From: Brachypodius melanocephalos
Taxonomy: Eukaryota; Chordata; Aves; Passeriformes; Pycnonotidae
Length of the DNA stretch: 64,000 bases
Direction: 5' to 3'
NCBI GenBank assembly: GCA_013398615.1
Contig: VZSR01000386.1
Location: forward strand, 1,043,554 to 1,107,553
Shown: piece after piece, positions 1 to 11,000 of the stretch
Layout of the letters: each line of letters starts with the position of its first letter
Numbering within the stretch: position 1 is the stretch's first letter
Translations under genes and position numbers: made by a program
Notes under the pieces: generated by a model
Told to the model about the DNA's origin: nothing
The model's input: only the letters and a program-made list of their open reading frames with translations
The model's database searches: none

Positions 1-380
1 TTGATCCGGGTGGGAGGAATATGCTGACATGGGGCTCTTGGCCCTGTCCCCTGCCGCCTTCTGCTCATTAGCCACAAAGCTGCTATTAATAAATAATGGC
101 CCCTGTTTCTAATTGCTCCCTCTCAGCCCTGCAGCCTCCTGCAAATGGCCCTTTCCCCCTGTCTGTCTCATCCTGTTTCATCAAATTTCCATCTCCGCTC
201 TGTTCCGCCTGGCTTCCTCCTCTTCCTGCCCTGCCTGTCTCACCCTTCTCCTTCCCCGCCTACTTCGCCAGGGGAGTTTGGAAAGTTTGAAAAGTTTGCT
301 TTTCAACAAATTCCTATTGCTGGGAGAGAACTGGGGCTGTGGCCGAGTGTGAGCCAGGGCGGTGGGCCCTCGAGCAATGC

Positions 381-395
381 TCACACACACACACA
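381..395. repeat. (CA)n microsatellite in the HCN2 intron
   Basis: A short CA run of about seven units lies in the intron about 35 bases before the pore exon. Confidence 0.8.
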
Positions 396-431
396 AGTGC
401 ATGGCTCAGCTGTTGTCCCTTGTCACTGCAG

Positions 432-2877
432 AACGACTCCTGGAGTGAGCTGTACTCCTTCGCCCTCTTCAAGTCCATGAGCCACATGCTGTGCATCGGC
501 TACGGGAAGCAGGCGCCCGAGAGCATGACGGACATCTGGCTGACCATGCTGAGCATGATCGTGGGGGCCACCTGCTACGCCATGTTCATCGGCCACGCCA
601 CCGCCCTCATCCAGTCGCTGGACTCGTCCCGGCGCCAGTACCAGGAGAAGGTAGGGGGGATGGATGGGACCCACAGCTCTGTGCCCTCCTGGAGCCGCAG
701 CCGCGTGGGGTGAGGGTTCCCAGTCAGGACCAGCCCCATGGAGATGTGGGTGGAGGGTCCTGGCTGACACCACCTCTCCCCACAGTACAAGCAGGTGGAG
801 CAGTACATGTCCTTCCACAAGCTGCCCGCTGACTTCCGCCAGAAGATCCACGACTACTACGAACATCGCTACCAGGGCAAGATGTTTGATGAGGACAGCA
901 TCCTGGGGGAGCTCAACGAGCCCCTGCGTGAGGTGAGGGCTGCAGAGCTGGAAGGAGGATGCTGCTGTGAGGATAGGGGTTGCCCCCTCCTTGCCAAGGG
1001 AAGGGATCCCCTGTTCCTTGCTGTGGGTCCCACCTGCTCCTGCCATGCACATGCTTGGGGTCAAACACCTCTTGCTGCAGCTTTGCAGCTCCATGTGGGA
1101 GCGTGTCCATGCACAATCTGCATGCCAGGGTGTCCATGAGACTGGGGTGGGGAGCATGTCCCTGGGGAAGTGTGTCCCAGCTTCCTGGGCTCACCCACTT
1201 CCCCACAGGAAATCGTGAACTTCAACTGCCGCAAGCTGGTGGCCTCGATGCCGCTGTTTGCCAACGCTGACCCCAACTTCGTCACGGCGATGCTCACCAA
1301 GCTGAAGTTTGAGGTGTTCCAGCCGGGTGACTACATCATCCGGGAGGGCACTATCGGCAAGAAGATGTACTTCATCCAGCACGGCGTGGTCAGCATCCTC
1401 ACCAAGGGCAACAAGGAGATGAAACTCTCCGACGGTTCCTACTTTGGGGGTGAGCACCGGCAGGACTGAGCCTGGGTCCCCTCTCGGGGCCTGTGAGAGG
1501 CATTGGGACACCTGTGCTGTTCCAAGGCACCCACTGTGTGGTGGCTCTCACACCCTGCTCCTGGCCTGCCCTGTTTTGTCCTCGATGGCGGTGTTCTGAC
1601 CTTGGCCCTGGCGTTTTTCTCCCAGAGATCTGCTTGCTGACCCGTGGCCGGCGCACAGCCAGTGTCCGTGCAGACACCTACTGCCGCCTCTACTCGCTCT
1701 CAGTGGACAACTTCAACGAGGTGCTGGAGGAGTACCCCATGATGAGACGGGCTTTTGAGACTGTGGCCATCGACCGTCTCGACCGCATCGGTAAGACACA
1801 GAGGGGGCCTGGAGGGGGAGAGGGGGTGTCTTGGCAAAGGAGGCAGCTGTGGTTCCCATGGGAGCCCAACATAGCCCCAGTACAGGGTCTCACAGTGCTT
1901 CCTCTCCTGGCCTTCTCCCTGCAGGGAAGAAGAACTCAATCCTGCTCCACAAAGTGCAGCATGACCTCAACTCAGGTGTCTTCAACAACCAGGAGAACGA
2001 GATCATCCAAGAGATCGTCAAGTACGACCGGGAGATGGTGCAGCAGGCGGAGCTGCAGCAACACACGGCCATGTACAGCCCCGTCCAGCCCCAGGTCACC
2101 TCTGCCATCGCCACCCTCCAGCAAGCCGTTGCCATGAGCTTCTGCCCGCAGATGGCCAGCCCGCTGGTGGGCTCCATGGCGCTGGGCTCGCCTCGCATGA
2201 TGCGCCGCTTGCAGTACGCCCAGGCCGTGCCCAGCCCCTTCGCCGTGTCCCCCGTCCTGCTGCAGCAGAGCCCCCCGCCGCAGCCGCAGCCCCCCGTGCC
2301 CCACGCCAACCCCTCGCCCTCGCAGGACCCGGCGCAGCCCACGGCCCTGCCCGCCTCCACCAGCGCCTTCGCCGCGGCCGCGGCCAGCCCGCCATCCCAA
2401 AGCCCGCTGGCCAGCCGGACGTTCGCCTACGGAGGCGCCCCAGGGCCGCTGGGCTCCCAGCTGTCCCTCAGCCAGCAGCCAGCGCCCAGCTCGCCCCAGC
2501 GCCTGGCCGCCCACAAGAGCACACAGGCGCTGCACACCAGCAGCCTCAGCCAGGATTCGCGGCCCCTCTCGGCCTCGCAGCCCTCGCTGCCCCACGGGCT
2601 GGCGGCCGGCAGCACCCAGAGCCCCCCGGCCTCTGCCCGCGAGTCCAGCACCTCCATCGGTGGGGGCCCGGCCGCCGCCTCACCGGGCCCTGGCCCTCCG
2701 GCTGGGCTGCGGAGCCAGGCACCCTCGCGGGGGACCCCGGCCCACCCGGCGCCCACGGGCTCGGGGCTGACACCGCCGCCCGCCCTGCCGCAGGACTCGG
2801 CGGCGGCCCGCAAGGATTCGGCGTCCAGCACGCCCGACACGGACCCGGCCAAGTCCAGGCTGTCTTCCAACTTGTGA
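432..2877 (+). CDS. HCN2: HCN2, hyperpolarization-activated cyclic nucleotide-gated channel 2 (3' part, five exons)
   Basis: Coding exons are 432-650, 786-932, 1209-1449, 1626-1790 and 1925-2877, all with AG/GT borders and one open frame of 574 aa plus stop. Exon sizes 219, 147, 241 and 165 match the HCN family. The first exon carries the pore helix, the CIGYG selectivity filter and S6. Exons two and three encode the C-linker and the start of the cyclic-nucleotide-binding domain. Exon four holds the phosphate-binding cassette (GEICLLTRGRRTAS), so cAMP contacts are intact. The last exon has the C-helix, a long Pro/Ser/Ala-rich tail and the terminal SNL, which in this family binds TRIP8b. The product is a plasma-membrane Na+/K+ channel carrying the pacemaker current Ih. 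N-terminus and S1-S5 lie upstream of the window. HCN2 rather than HCN1/3/4 is chosen from synteny with POLRMT and the SASQPSLPHG tail motif. Confidence 0.96.
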
Positions 2878-3590
2878 CCTCCGCGCCAGGCACGGGGACA
2901 GGCGCTGCGGAGGGGCGGCGGCAGGGAGTCCCTTCTCACCCCGTGTCCGCCCTGCGCCGCCGGGTGAGGGCCACGGCCGCACCACCGGCTGCCGCCCCTC
3001 GCCACGGCGCCAGCCCCGCTCCCCGGTCCCTCCTGCCACCCGCTCAGAGCGGGGCAGCTGCCGAGGGTGGGCCTGAGGCTGCTGCGCCCTTCCCCCACCG
3101 CGGGGTCACTGGGCTGGGCCCCCGGGTGTGTCGTCTCCGACCAAAGTCTGACCCTGTCGCCCGCTCCCCGCGGCGAAGCCCCGCTGCCCCCTGACCTCCC
3201 CGGCTGCCCATAGAAGCCACAGCTGCATTCTCGCCATGACCAACTCTGTGTATGATATCTCTGACCTGAACACATCCCTGTGTGTGACCCGCAGGACACC
3301 TCCCCGGGGCTGTGGGCGCAGCCCCGGCGCCGCGCGTGTCCCTGCGCCCCTCTCACAGACCCAAGGCGAGGGGTGATGGTCCAGGACTGGAGGTAAGTTG
3401 GGAAGGGTCTGAGGGATGGTCGCCCTGAGGCTTGTAAGCACCCACGAACACATTGTCCCCCACTCCGGGGCTGGGGGGTGAGCACAGCCCCATGTCCCCA
3501 TAGGCAGCGCTAGGACGGAGGCAGGCGCTGGAGCCCGAGCCCTGGGGCTGGGGCAGGCACCTACCGAGGGTACCAGGTGCCTGTTCCTGT

Positions 3591-3643
3591 GTTGTGTGTG
3601 CGTGTGTGTGTGTGCAGGGGTGTGTGTGTGTGTGTGTGTGTGC
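3591..3643. repeat. (GT)n microsatellite in the HCN2 3'UTR
   Basis: Two GT runs are separated by a short G-rich interruption. The repeat is transcribed in the 3'UTR if the downstream AATAAA is used. Confidence 0.9.
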
Positions 3644-3788
3644 CTCGCTGCCTCGCACTCTGGAGCCTTCCACATTGAATGTACCGCGAGCGCGGGGCCC
3701 GTGCCAGCCCCGGCACCCTGCGGCCGAGCAGCCGGAGGGACAGGGCCCCACTCCAAGCGTCCACCTCCCCATCCAGCCCATCCTGTGC

Positions 3789-3794
3789 AATAAA
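3789..3794 (+). terminator. HCN2: poly(A) signal AATAAA of HCN2
   Basis: This is the first canonical AATAAA on the plus strand downstream of the HCN2 stop. It precedes the convergent POLRMT 3' end by about 0.65 kb. Use is inferred. Confidence 0.65.
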
Positions 3795-3795
3795 C

Positions 3796-4439
3796 GTCAG
3801 CAGCTGACAGAGCTACGCACGACTCCCGGCTCTGATTCTTCACCACCGTCCCTCCCTGCCGTGCCTCCCGTTCCTCGTGCCCGGCCCCGGGAGCCGGAAC
3901 ACCGGGCACAGCCCCAGCTCAGGCTGCGGGATGCAGCTTTGTCCTTTGTAGAGCTGCCTCCCTTGCCAGGGAAGCCACAAGGTGAAAAGCCTCTGCCAGC
4001 AGCTTTCCCCTCGCTCCAGCAGCAGCCAGGAAGAAGCTGGGTGCAGGCTGATTGCGAGCCTGTGGTTGTAGGGCACAGCCAAGAACTGGGCCAAATGCAG
4101 CTCCAGTTGCAAGGTGCTAACCATCCCCAGCACCAGCCCAGTGGAGAGGAAGTCTGGGAAGCCACAGTCCAATGAGAATGGGAGGCTTCTGGCTGGAAAA
4201 GCTGCAGTTGGCCCCTGTGAGAGTCCAGCTCCCACTGTAGCTGCACTGGCACAATTCCATGTTTCTGCTACAAAAGCATTTTCAGAATGTGACACCCCTG
4301 TGAGCAACCGAAGCCCAATCAGTCGGCAGAACAGGTTGAGAGGGAGCAATCCCACCTCCCCGTGCCCCTGGCAAAGTGAGGCAAGAGCCCAGGCATCTCA
4401 CACACTTCAGGCAAAGATTATGAGGACAGAGCTCCCCTC
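3796..4439. other. HCN2-POLRMT convergent intergenic gap
   Basis: This is the gap between the two convergent poly(A) sites. I see no gene, RNA gene or clear repeat in it. Open frames here lack homology and splice context. Confidence 0.6.
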
Positions 4440-5065
4440 TTGTATTTCAAAAAACATTTTATTTACAATATTATACATGCTGACCCCCAAGTTAGTGGTT
4501 TTCCCTGCCTGAGCCCCAGTGAGCAGCAGCAAAACCCATCCCTGGAAATGAGAGTCAAGAGTTGCAGAGGCTGGGCTATGGAGAGTGAGGACAATGCCCA
4601 GAGCTGGAGCAGAGCACAGAGCAGCACCTGCCCGGTGACCAAGAGCATGGCTGGGGCTCCTGCTGTGGCCAGGTCAGCTGCCTGCCCCTCCAAGTCTGAA
4701 AGGGAAGGAGAGGGACAGCACCCCATGACAGGCAACAGCCAGGAAAAGGACAGGGCTCACAGCAGTGGAGTGAGAGCTGAGGGGAGCGACCCTGTCTCCT
4801 GCCACTCCTTCACCCCCAGCCCAGAGCTGCAGCCCTCTGCAGGGCTTGGTGCCCTTTCCTTGTGATGGGACAGGCAGTGACAGCAAATAGTGCAGAGCCC
4901 CTGTCCCCCACCAGCTGCTCCAGCAGTCTCAGAGTGAGGCAGGGCTCTTGCTGGGCTGGAAGCTGCAACTTCTCCCTGAGATGTGGGACTGAAGAGCACT
5001 GTGGGCCAGTGCCCACCATGGCTGGAGGTCCAGAGCTATCTCAGGGCCCTGTGGGCTATTTGGGC
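4440..5065 (-). other. POLRMT: POLRMT 3'UTR
   Basis: This is the untranslated tail on the minus strand from the TGA at 5066-5068 to just past the AATAAA at 4458-4463. It is about 620 nt with no further exon. Confidence 0.7.
4458..4463 (-). terminator. POLRMT: poly(A) signal of POLRMT
   Basis: Minus-strand AATAAA lies in a small AT-rich patch and faces the HCN2 poly(A) site. A Pumilio-type TGTAAATA (4460-4467) overlaps it. Confidence 0.7.
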
Positions 5066-8000
5066 TCAGCTGAAGAAATATGTGGAATCCATCACTTGCT
5101 TCAGGTTGAATTCACCTGAGGGGAGCAAAGGAGAGGTCAGAGGAGAGCAAGGTGGGGATGGACAGGGGGAGAGAAGTGGCTTCAGTGTATGAAGGATCCT
5201 TGCCCCTGGACTGTGCTGCCCATGGAGTGCTGGGCCACTCCACACAGAGGTCAGGCAGAGCCAGATGGCCTGGCAGACACAGGGCTGAGGGATTAGAAGG
5301 AGTTAAACTAATTGCCTTAATCCCATTGCATGTATATCATCTAGATCCTGGCAATTACCATGCTGAGTCCCTCACTCCCATCTCCGAGCAAATGCTCATG
5401 GTTGGAAACAGATGGGAGCGGAACAAGAGCAGGATGGAAGAGCTGGGTCAGCCTGGGGGAAATCCCAGGGACTCAGCGAGGATGGCAGGGACCACTCACA
5501 GGAATGCTACAGGGGGATGTGGACGTGCTGGACTGCTCTGGCCCATGGCTCTGCAGCCCAGCATAGGAGGGGAAACCTGATCCTAGGAGACAGCTCTGGC
5601 TTTTTGTCTTTTGGTGGTTTTGGGAGCCACTCCATCTCATTCCCCTTGTCTCCAAAACGCTCCTGTGCTCTGCATGTTCCTGTCCCATGCTCCTACCTGT
5701 CCTGGGGACATTTGACAGCTGCTCCTTCAGCCTCTTCTGCCAATGGGCTACTGTGCTGGGACTGGATGAACTAGAAGGAAACAAATAAACACGGGTTATC
5801 TGGAACCAGGCACGCCCTCCTCTGCTCCCTAGTGCAGCCCCTGACAACAGGATTCAGCTCTTCCAAAACAGACCATGCACCCCAGAGTGACAGCAGGAGC
5901 TCAGCCCCAGCCCCAGCAGCCCACGGCAGGCCCCAAGGCTGCCAAACCCTCCCCTGGTTCTGCAGCAAGAGGGTGCAGAGCCCTTGGTTTTTACACAGCT
6001 ACTGAAGGTGATTTGGGTGTCAGGCAAGAAGCAAGGACAGCTTCCCCCCAGAGCAACCCCCAGACAGGTGACACAACCTCTGGGAGGTGGGGGAGAAAAA
6101 CCAAGAGGTCAGGAATACCTGCAATACTTCTCCAGCATGAACTCAGACAGATCCTGCAGAATCTTCTCGCTGTGCAGAGCCACAAACTGCTGCCGACAGA
6201 CCTGACCCAGGGAGACAACAGTGAGGTGCAGCTAAGCAGATGTTCTCCCTCCTTCCCCCAGTGACAGGTCAGACGTGAGGGGCAGGGAAAGCAGCAGGAG
6301 TGGGAAGGGGGCGCTGCCAGACAAGGGTGAAGGGAATCAGCCTAGGGAGGTGTGAAGAAGAGGTCAACCCTCATTAGCACAACAGCCCTTGGGAAGGACC
6401 CAGAGCAGGGCAGTGACAGCAGCTCTGCCAGGGCTGTGTTTAGTGCCCGTTTCCACAGATTCTCCCCCACGTGCTCCCTGCAGAGTGGGAGGAGATGGGG
6501 CACCAGGAAATCAGCTGCGACCGCCAGCAAACATCCCAAGTTCACCTCACCCGGGTGAATCAATCAGCCTATGGAGCAAAGCCCAGGGGAGGCGAGGCCT
6601 GGCCTGAGCCCAGAGCACAGATCAGCAAGATCTGGCTCACAAGGGAGCCAGGAGGACACTTTTACCTGGTTCATGACATCCACGGTGATCGCGTGGGTCC
6701 AGTAGCAATCGTGGACTGAGACAAAGGTCAGGCCCTTCCTGGGAGGAGGCAAAGGTGGCATGAAGCAGTGCTGAGACCCCTCTGTGTGCTGGACCCACCC
6801 CACACAGAACCTCTGGCTGGGACAGCAGCAGGGACCACACAGGAGGGGGACTCCTTGCACAGCAGCTCTTCAGAGGGTGGTCAATCCCAAGATCATCCTG
6901 TCCCTGCCCTGCTGCCTCCTTTCCCTCTCTGCCAGGAACCCCAAATGCCCTCCCACCAGGGACTCCTCAGTCCCATGTGGTGCCTTGCCCCAGCTGTGTT
7001 CTCCCAGGAGAGTCCTGAGCCAAGGAAGAGCCAGTTGAGAGCCCAGCTGCCCACTCCCTACCTGAGGCAGTGCAGTGCAGTGAGCATCATGTGTGTGGAG
7101 TCCAGAGAGTGGATGAAGTTGGGGGGAAAGGCATTCTTCTGCTTCACAGTGTCAGGTTTCCTGCAGGACAAAGCGAGGCACAGAGGAGCTGGGGCATTTC
7201 TGGGCCAAAGATGACAGCACTGGCACAGAGGCAGTGCCACCCTAGCCTGGGGGTGAGGGGGCTGCCCTGAAGGGCCCCAAGGCCCTGCTGCTCTGTTCAG
7301 CTTTCTGCAGTTCACGGGCAATAACAGGAGCTCTGGCACTCCTTGACAGCTTCCCCGACAGGAAGACCTTGCCCCCAAAACATAGGCTGGGGTCAGCAGG
7401 AGCGCAGAGCAGGCCATGGTTTTGTACTTACTGGGTGTTGTTGGAATTTCTCACACTCAAACGCTGCATGCCACAATTCAGCTGTGGGGAGAGAGAGGGG
7501 ACCAGCTGTCACCCTGCACTGCCTGGCAGCACAGGGGGCTGGGCACTACCTCTCTTCTGGAGAGGGGCTTGTGCCTTTCCAGGCTGTCCGAGCACCACAG
7601 AAGCTGCCACTGCCCAGTGATACCTTGCCCAGCTCCCCTCCTGAGGGTGCTGGCAGGCATCTGAACTCCTTCACCCTCGCAGGGTGAATTGGCCTGGGAA
7701 GGGCTGCTGGAACCGGGATGGGGGGCTGTGAGTCAGCACAGCAGCACGTGGGAGATGACAGCAGCGAGACTGAGTCACACGAGCCCTGAGGAGGCTCTCA
7801 GAGCGGGGAACGGCCTGTGCCCCAGCTGCCTGAGTGGGATGGAGCTGCAGAGCTTCCTCACCAGCCCACCCACACACTCCAGGCTCTGCAGGGAGCCATG
7901 AGGCTGGAGGATGTGCCTGTACACAGGGATCCTACCTGCTCTGCAGGCTCACCCACCAATGATGCCAACCTGCCGGGCCCCAGCCTGGCTGTCTTTTCCC

Positions 8001-11000
8001 TGCTCCCACCATGGCACAGGGAAGGTGCACCACGAGACCTCACACTGGACACTCACCACAGTGGACCTGGAGCGATAGTAGGGCTGGATGATGGGGAGCC
8101 CCAGGGGTGTGACCCACTCCACTGTCCGGCCTGACTGGGCGATGAGCTTGGCACTCTCTGTCAGCCAGTTCTTCAGGTGAAGGGAGGAAGCAGCTGGAGT
8201 TAGTGTGGAGCTGAGAGACCCCATCCCTGCCCAGCACAGGCCACCCTCTCTCCTGCCACAGCCTGTGACAGTCCAGCGTTTACTGGGGAGTTTGGCACAA
8301 TCCCACACCTCTGCACTGGGGCAGGAGGGTTCTCTCTGGGCCAGCAGTCAGGAGAACCATTTCTCCCCACAGAGCATCCCCTTGTCTATGTATGAATGAA
8401 CCAGGGAAGAAGAAAAAGTGGAGGTAAGGTGCAACAGCCTCCTTACCTGGATATCTCGAGTCGCTGAGAACATCTCCTTGATGCTGTTGAACACCTGCTT
8501 CACCAGATAATGAGATGCTTCCCACAAGTACTCCTGGCACAGACCAGAAGCAGAGCAATGGGTCATGCAAAGGGACAGACAGCCAAAGACATAGAGGGAA
8601 GTGACAGGATCCAGGGAGGGGGGGACACACAGGAATGCTACCTCAGGGAACTCGTCGATCTCCTTGAGGCGTTTCTCTATCTGCAGGCGGCCGCCGTAGC
8701 GAGTGACCCCATACACCACCGTCATCACCGTCTGCTTCACCACCTTGCGGCTGATGAAGCCCTGCAGCACCTGGGCAACCTTCACCCCCCGCTCAGCGTC
8801 CTTCCTCCGAAACTCCTCCACCTGAGCAGAGTGTCTCCAAGTCAGTGCTGGCCTGAGCCACGCTGACTTGAGCCTCCTCCATGGCTTGGTGGCCTCTGGG
8901 ACCCTCCCAGTTCTGCACTGCCTGGCTCAAGCTCCCATCAGAATGCCTGCAGCCCATTTTCACCACCCTGGATAACAGAAGGCACCTGCTGAAGGGATCT
9001 GGCATGGATAACTGTGCCTGCAGAGCCTTCCCTGCTGCCTCAGCACTGTCCCTTGTCCCAGCTGGGACAAGGACGCAGCTTAACTCAGAACTTGGATTCT
9101 CCTGCCTCTGCCCCCCAGTGATAACTGAGCAAGCCTTGCACCCCCATGAATTCTTCCTGCTCTCTGGTGTGCTGAGAAAACCTGCTGAGACTCAGATGGG
9201 AGATGCAGGGTCCAATGCCAGCTGAATGAGTCTCTCAGCACTCTCCCAGTGGCAAATTTCACATCGTGTCTTGCCAAAGAAACCAAAGACTTTGTAGCAG
9301 GACCAAGGCTGAATCTCCCTCTGCTCCCTCCAACTTCCAGCTCAAGGAATAAAAATCATAACCCATGGGCCATCCAGCTGTGACCAAGAGATGAGGAACA
9401 CACTCTGCTCTCTTCCACCCCTCCAGCCCAGTTCTCCTAGGCTTCATTCAGCACAAGTGAAGACAGCAGAAATCCCAGAGGATTTCTCACAGCCACGTCT
9501 GTGAGGACAGATCTCCAGTCAGATCCCACTCAGGGACAGAGCATCCCTGTCTCTGCCCAGCTCATGCCTCCCCAGCCCTCTGCACATTCATCCCCACCTC
9601 TCTCCTTGGGAGCTGGAGTCACCCTGTGCCCACCAAGAGGAGAAGGCAGGTCCAAAAGGACCCCTGTGTCCCCACTCTGCCTCACCTGCTGGGCCACTGC
9701 ACTGTAAACATCCTGAGGGAGCCCACAGGGCACCAGGTTGACAGAGGCAGCACCGCTGAGATCCCGGCCAAGCGCTGCATAGTGCTGCAGCCCATTGCAG
9801 GAGCCATCCTGCAGGAAGAGCACGAGGGAAACAAGGAGTTAGGGTGTGGGCAGAGCCCTGCTCATCCACCCCCTCCCCAGGCACAGGTACTCTGGGTTCA
9901 AGTGGTCATTATTTCCTCCTCACCCCTTCCCTCTTCAGAGCAGTCACCGGCTCCCAGCAGTGACCATTTGCCTTCTGGCCAGGCTTCCTGTCTGGGTCCA
10001 TCCCTAACTACTGTGACCTGTGAGGTTTAAAATCAGAAACCTCACATCGTCACCTCTGCAAGTTTCCAAAGACATCAGAGCTCTGATGGAAATACTGAAA
10101 ACCAAAAACCAAAAAAACACTGAATACATCTGGGATGCTAAAAACAGCCCCAAAACTGCTGTTTTGACAGCCAGCAGTCAAAACAACCTCAGCAGTGGGA
10201 TCAGAGGCAGGAAAAGGCAGGTCAAGCCAAAGATCCCTCAGGAAGCCCCAGCTGGCTCTGCAGCTCCAGCCAGCTGCACTGCTAGTGGATGAAAACATCC
10301 TTCTGACAGAAACCAGGTCCCACTCAGATTTCCCAAAGCTGCATCAGAGGCACGGTGAGTGTCTGCCACAGCAGCTGCCCTTGCAGCCCTCTTGGAACAA
10401 AGAGCAGCTTGGGTGAGACAGACAGGACGTGAATGATGGTGCATGAAGATCTTGGTTCTACCCAAACCACACTGGCAGCAATGTTTCTCACACAGGTGCT
10501 GCTGTTCCTGGCCCCCTGTGCTCAGGCTCTCCCTGGTCCAGGGAGCCACAGATACCCCAGGAGTGTCAGGGTCCTCAAGCAGGGCCTCCTTTCTCCTGCA
10601 CCCTCTCCCCATTCACTGCAGTGCAGAAAGGCAGCACCAGGATCTGACGGCTCCAGTAATTGAGCACTGATGACTCAGGCTGAATGAGACTCTGGTACCC
10701 TCCAGAAGAAGTCCTTGCTGATCTTTCATTAACTGCACCCTCCACACACCCCCAGCTGCTCTCTTGATCTTTTGTAGTCATCAAAATATCAGCCCTGACT
10801 GTCTCATGCATATTGCAGACCATCACTACTGGCAGAACAACTGCTGCCCTCCTCACTCAGTCATGGCCACTTGGTAAGAGAAAGGAGCGGCCACCCCTCA
10901 CCCATGGCCACTACCAGCCCCATCCCTGTGCAGCCAAGGACAGGTGCCTTCAGGGAGCTGAGCAGCACCTGAGCAGGGCACATGGTGACAGGCCACTGAA

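Larger units (their letters stand above)
2878..3795 (+). other. HCN2: HCN2 3'UTR
   Basis: This stretch follows the stop codon and ends just after an AATAAA signal. It is GC-rich except for an AT-richer island at about 3215-3290 and carries a GT dinucleotide repeat. No coding capacity is supported. Confidence 0.75.

Noticed and set aside
2427..3485. 352-residue open frame antisense to HCN2 exon 8 and 3'UTR
   Set aside because: It is a mirror of a GC-rich, Pro/Ala/Ser-coding exon. It has no domain, no splice context, and runs through the UTR and a microsatellite-flanking region.
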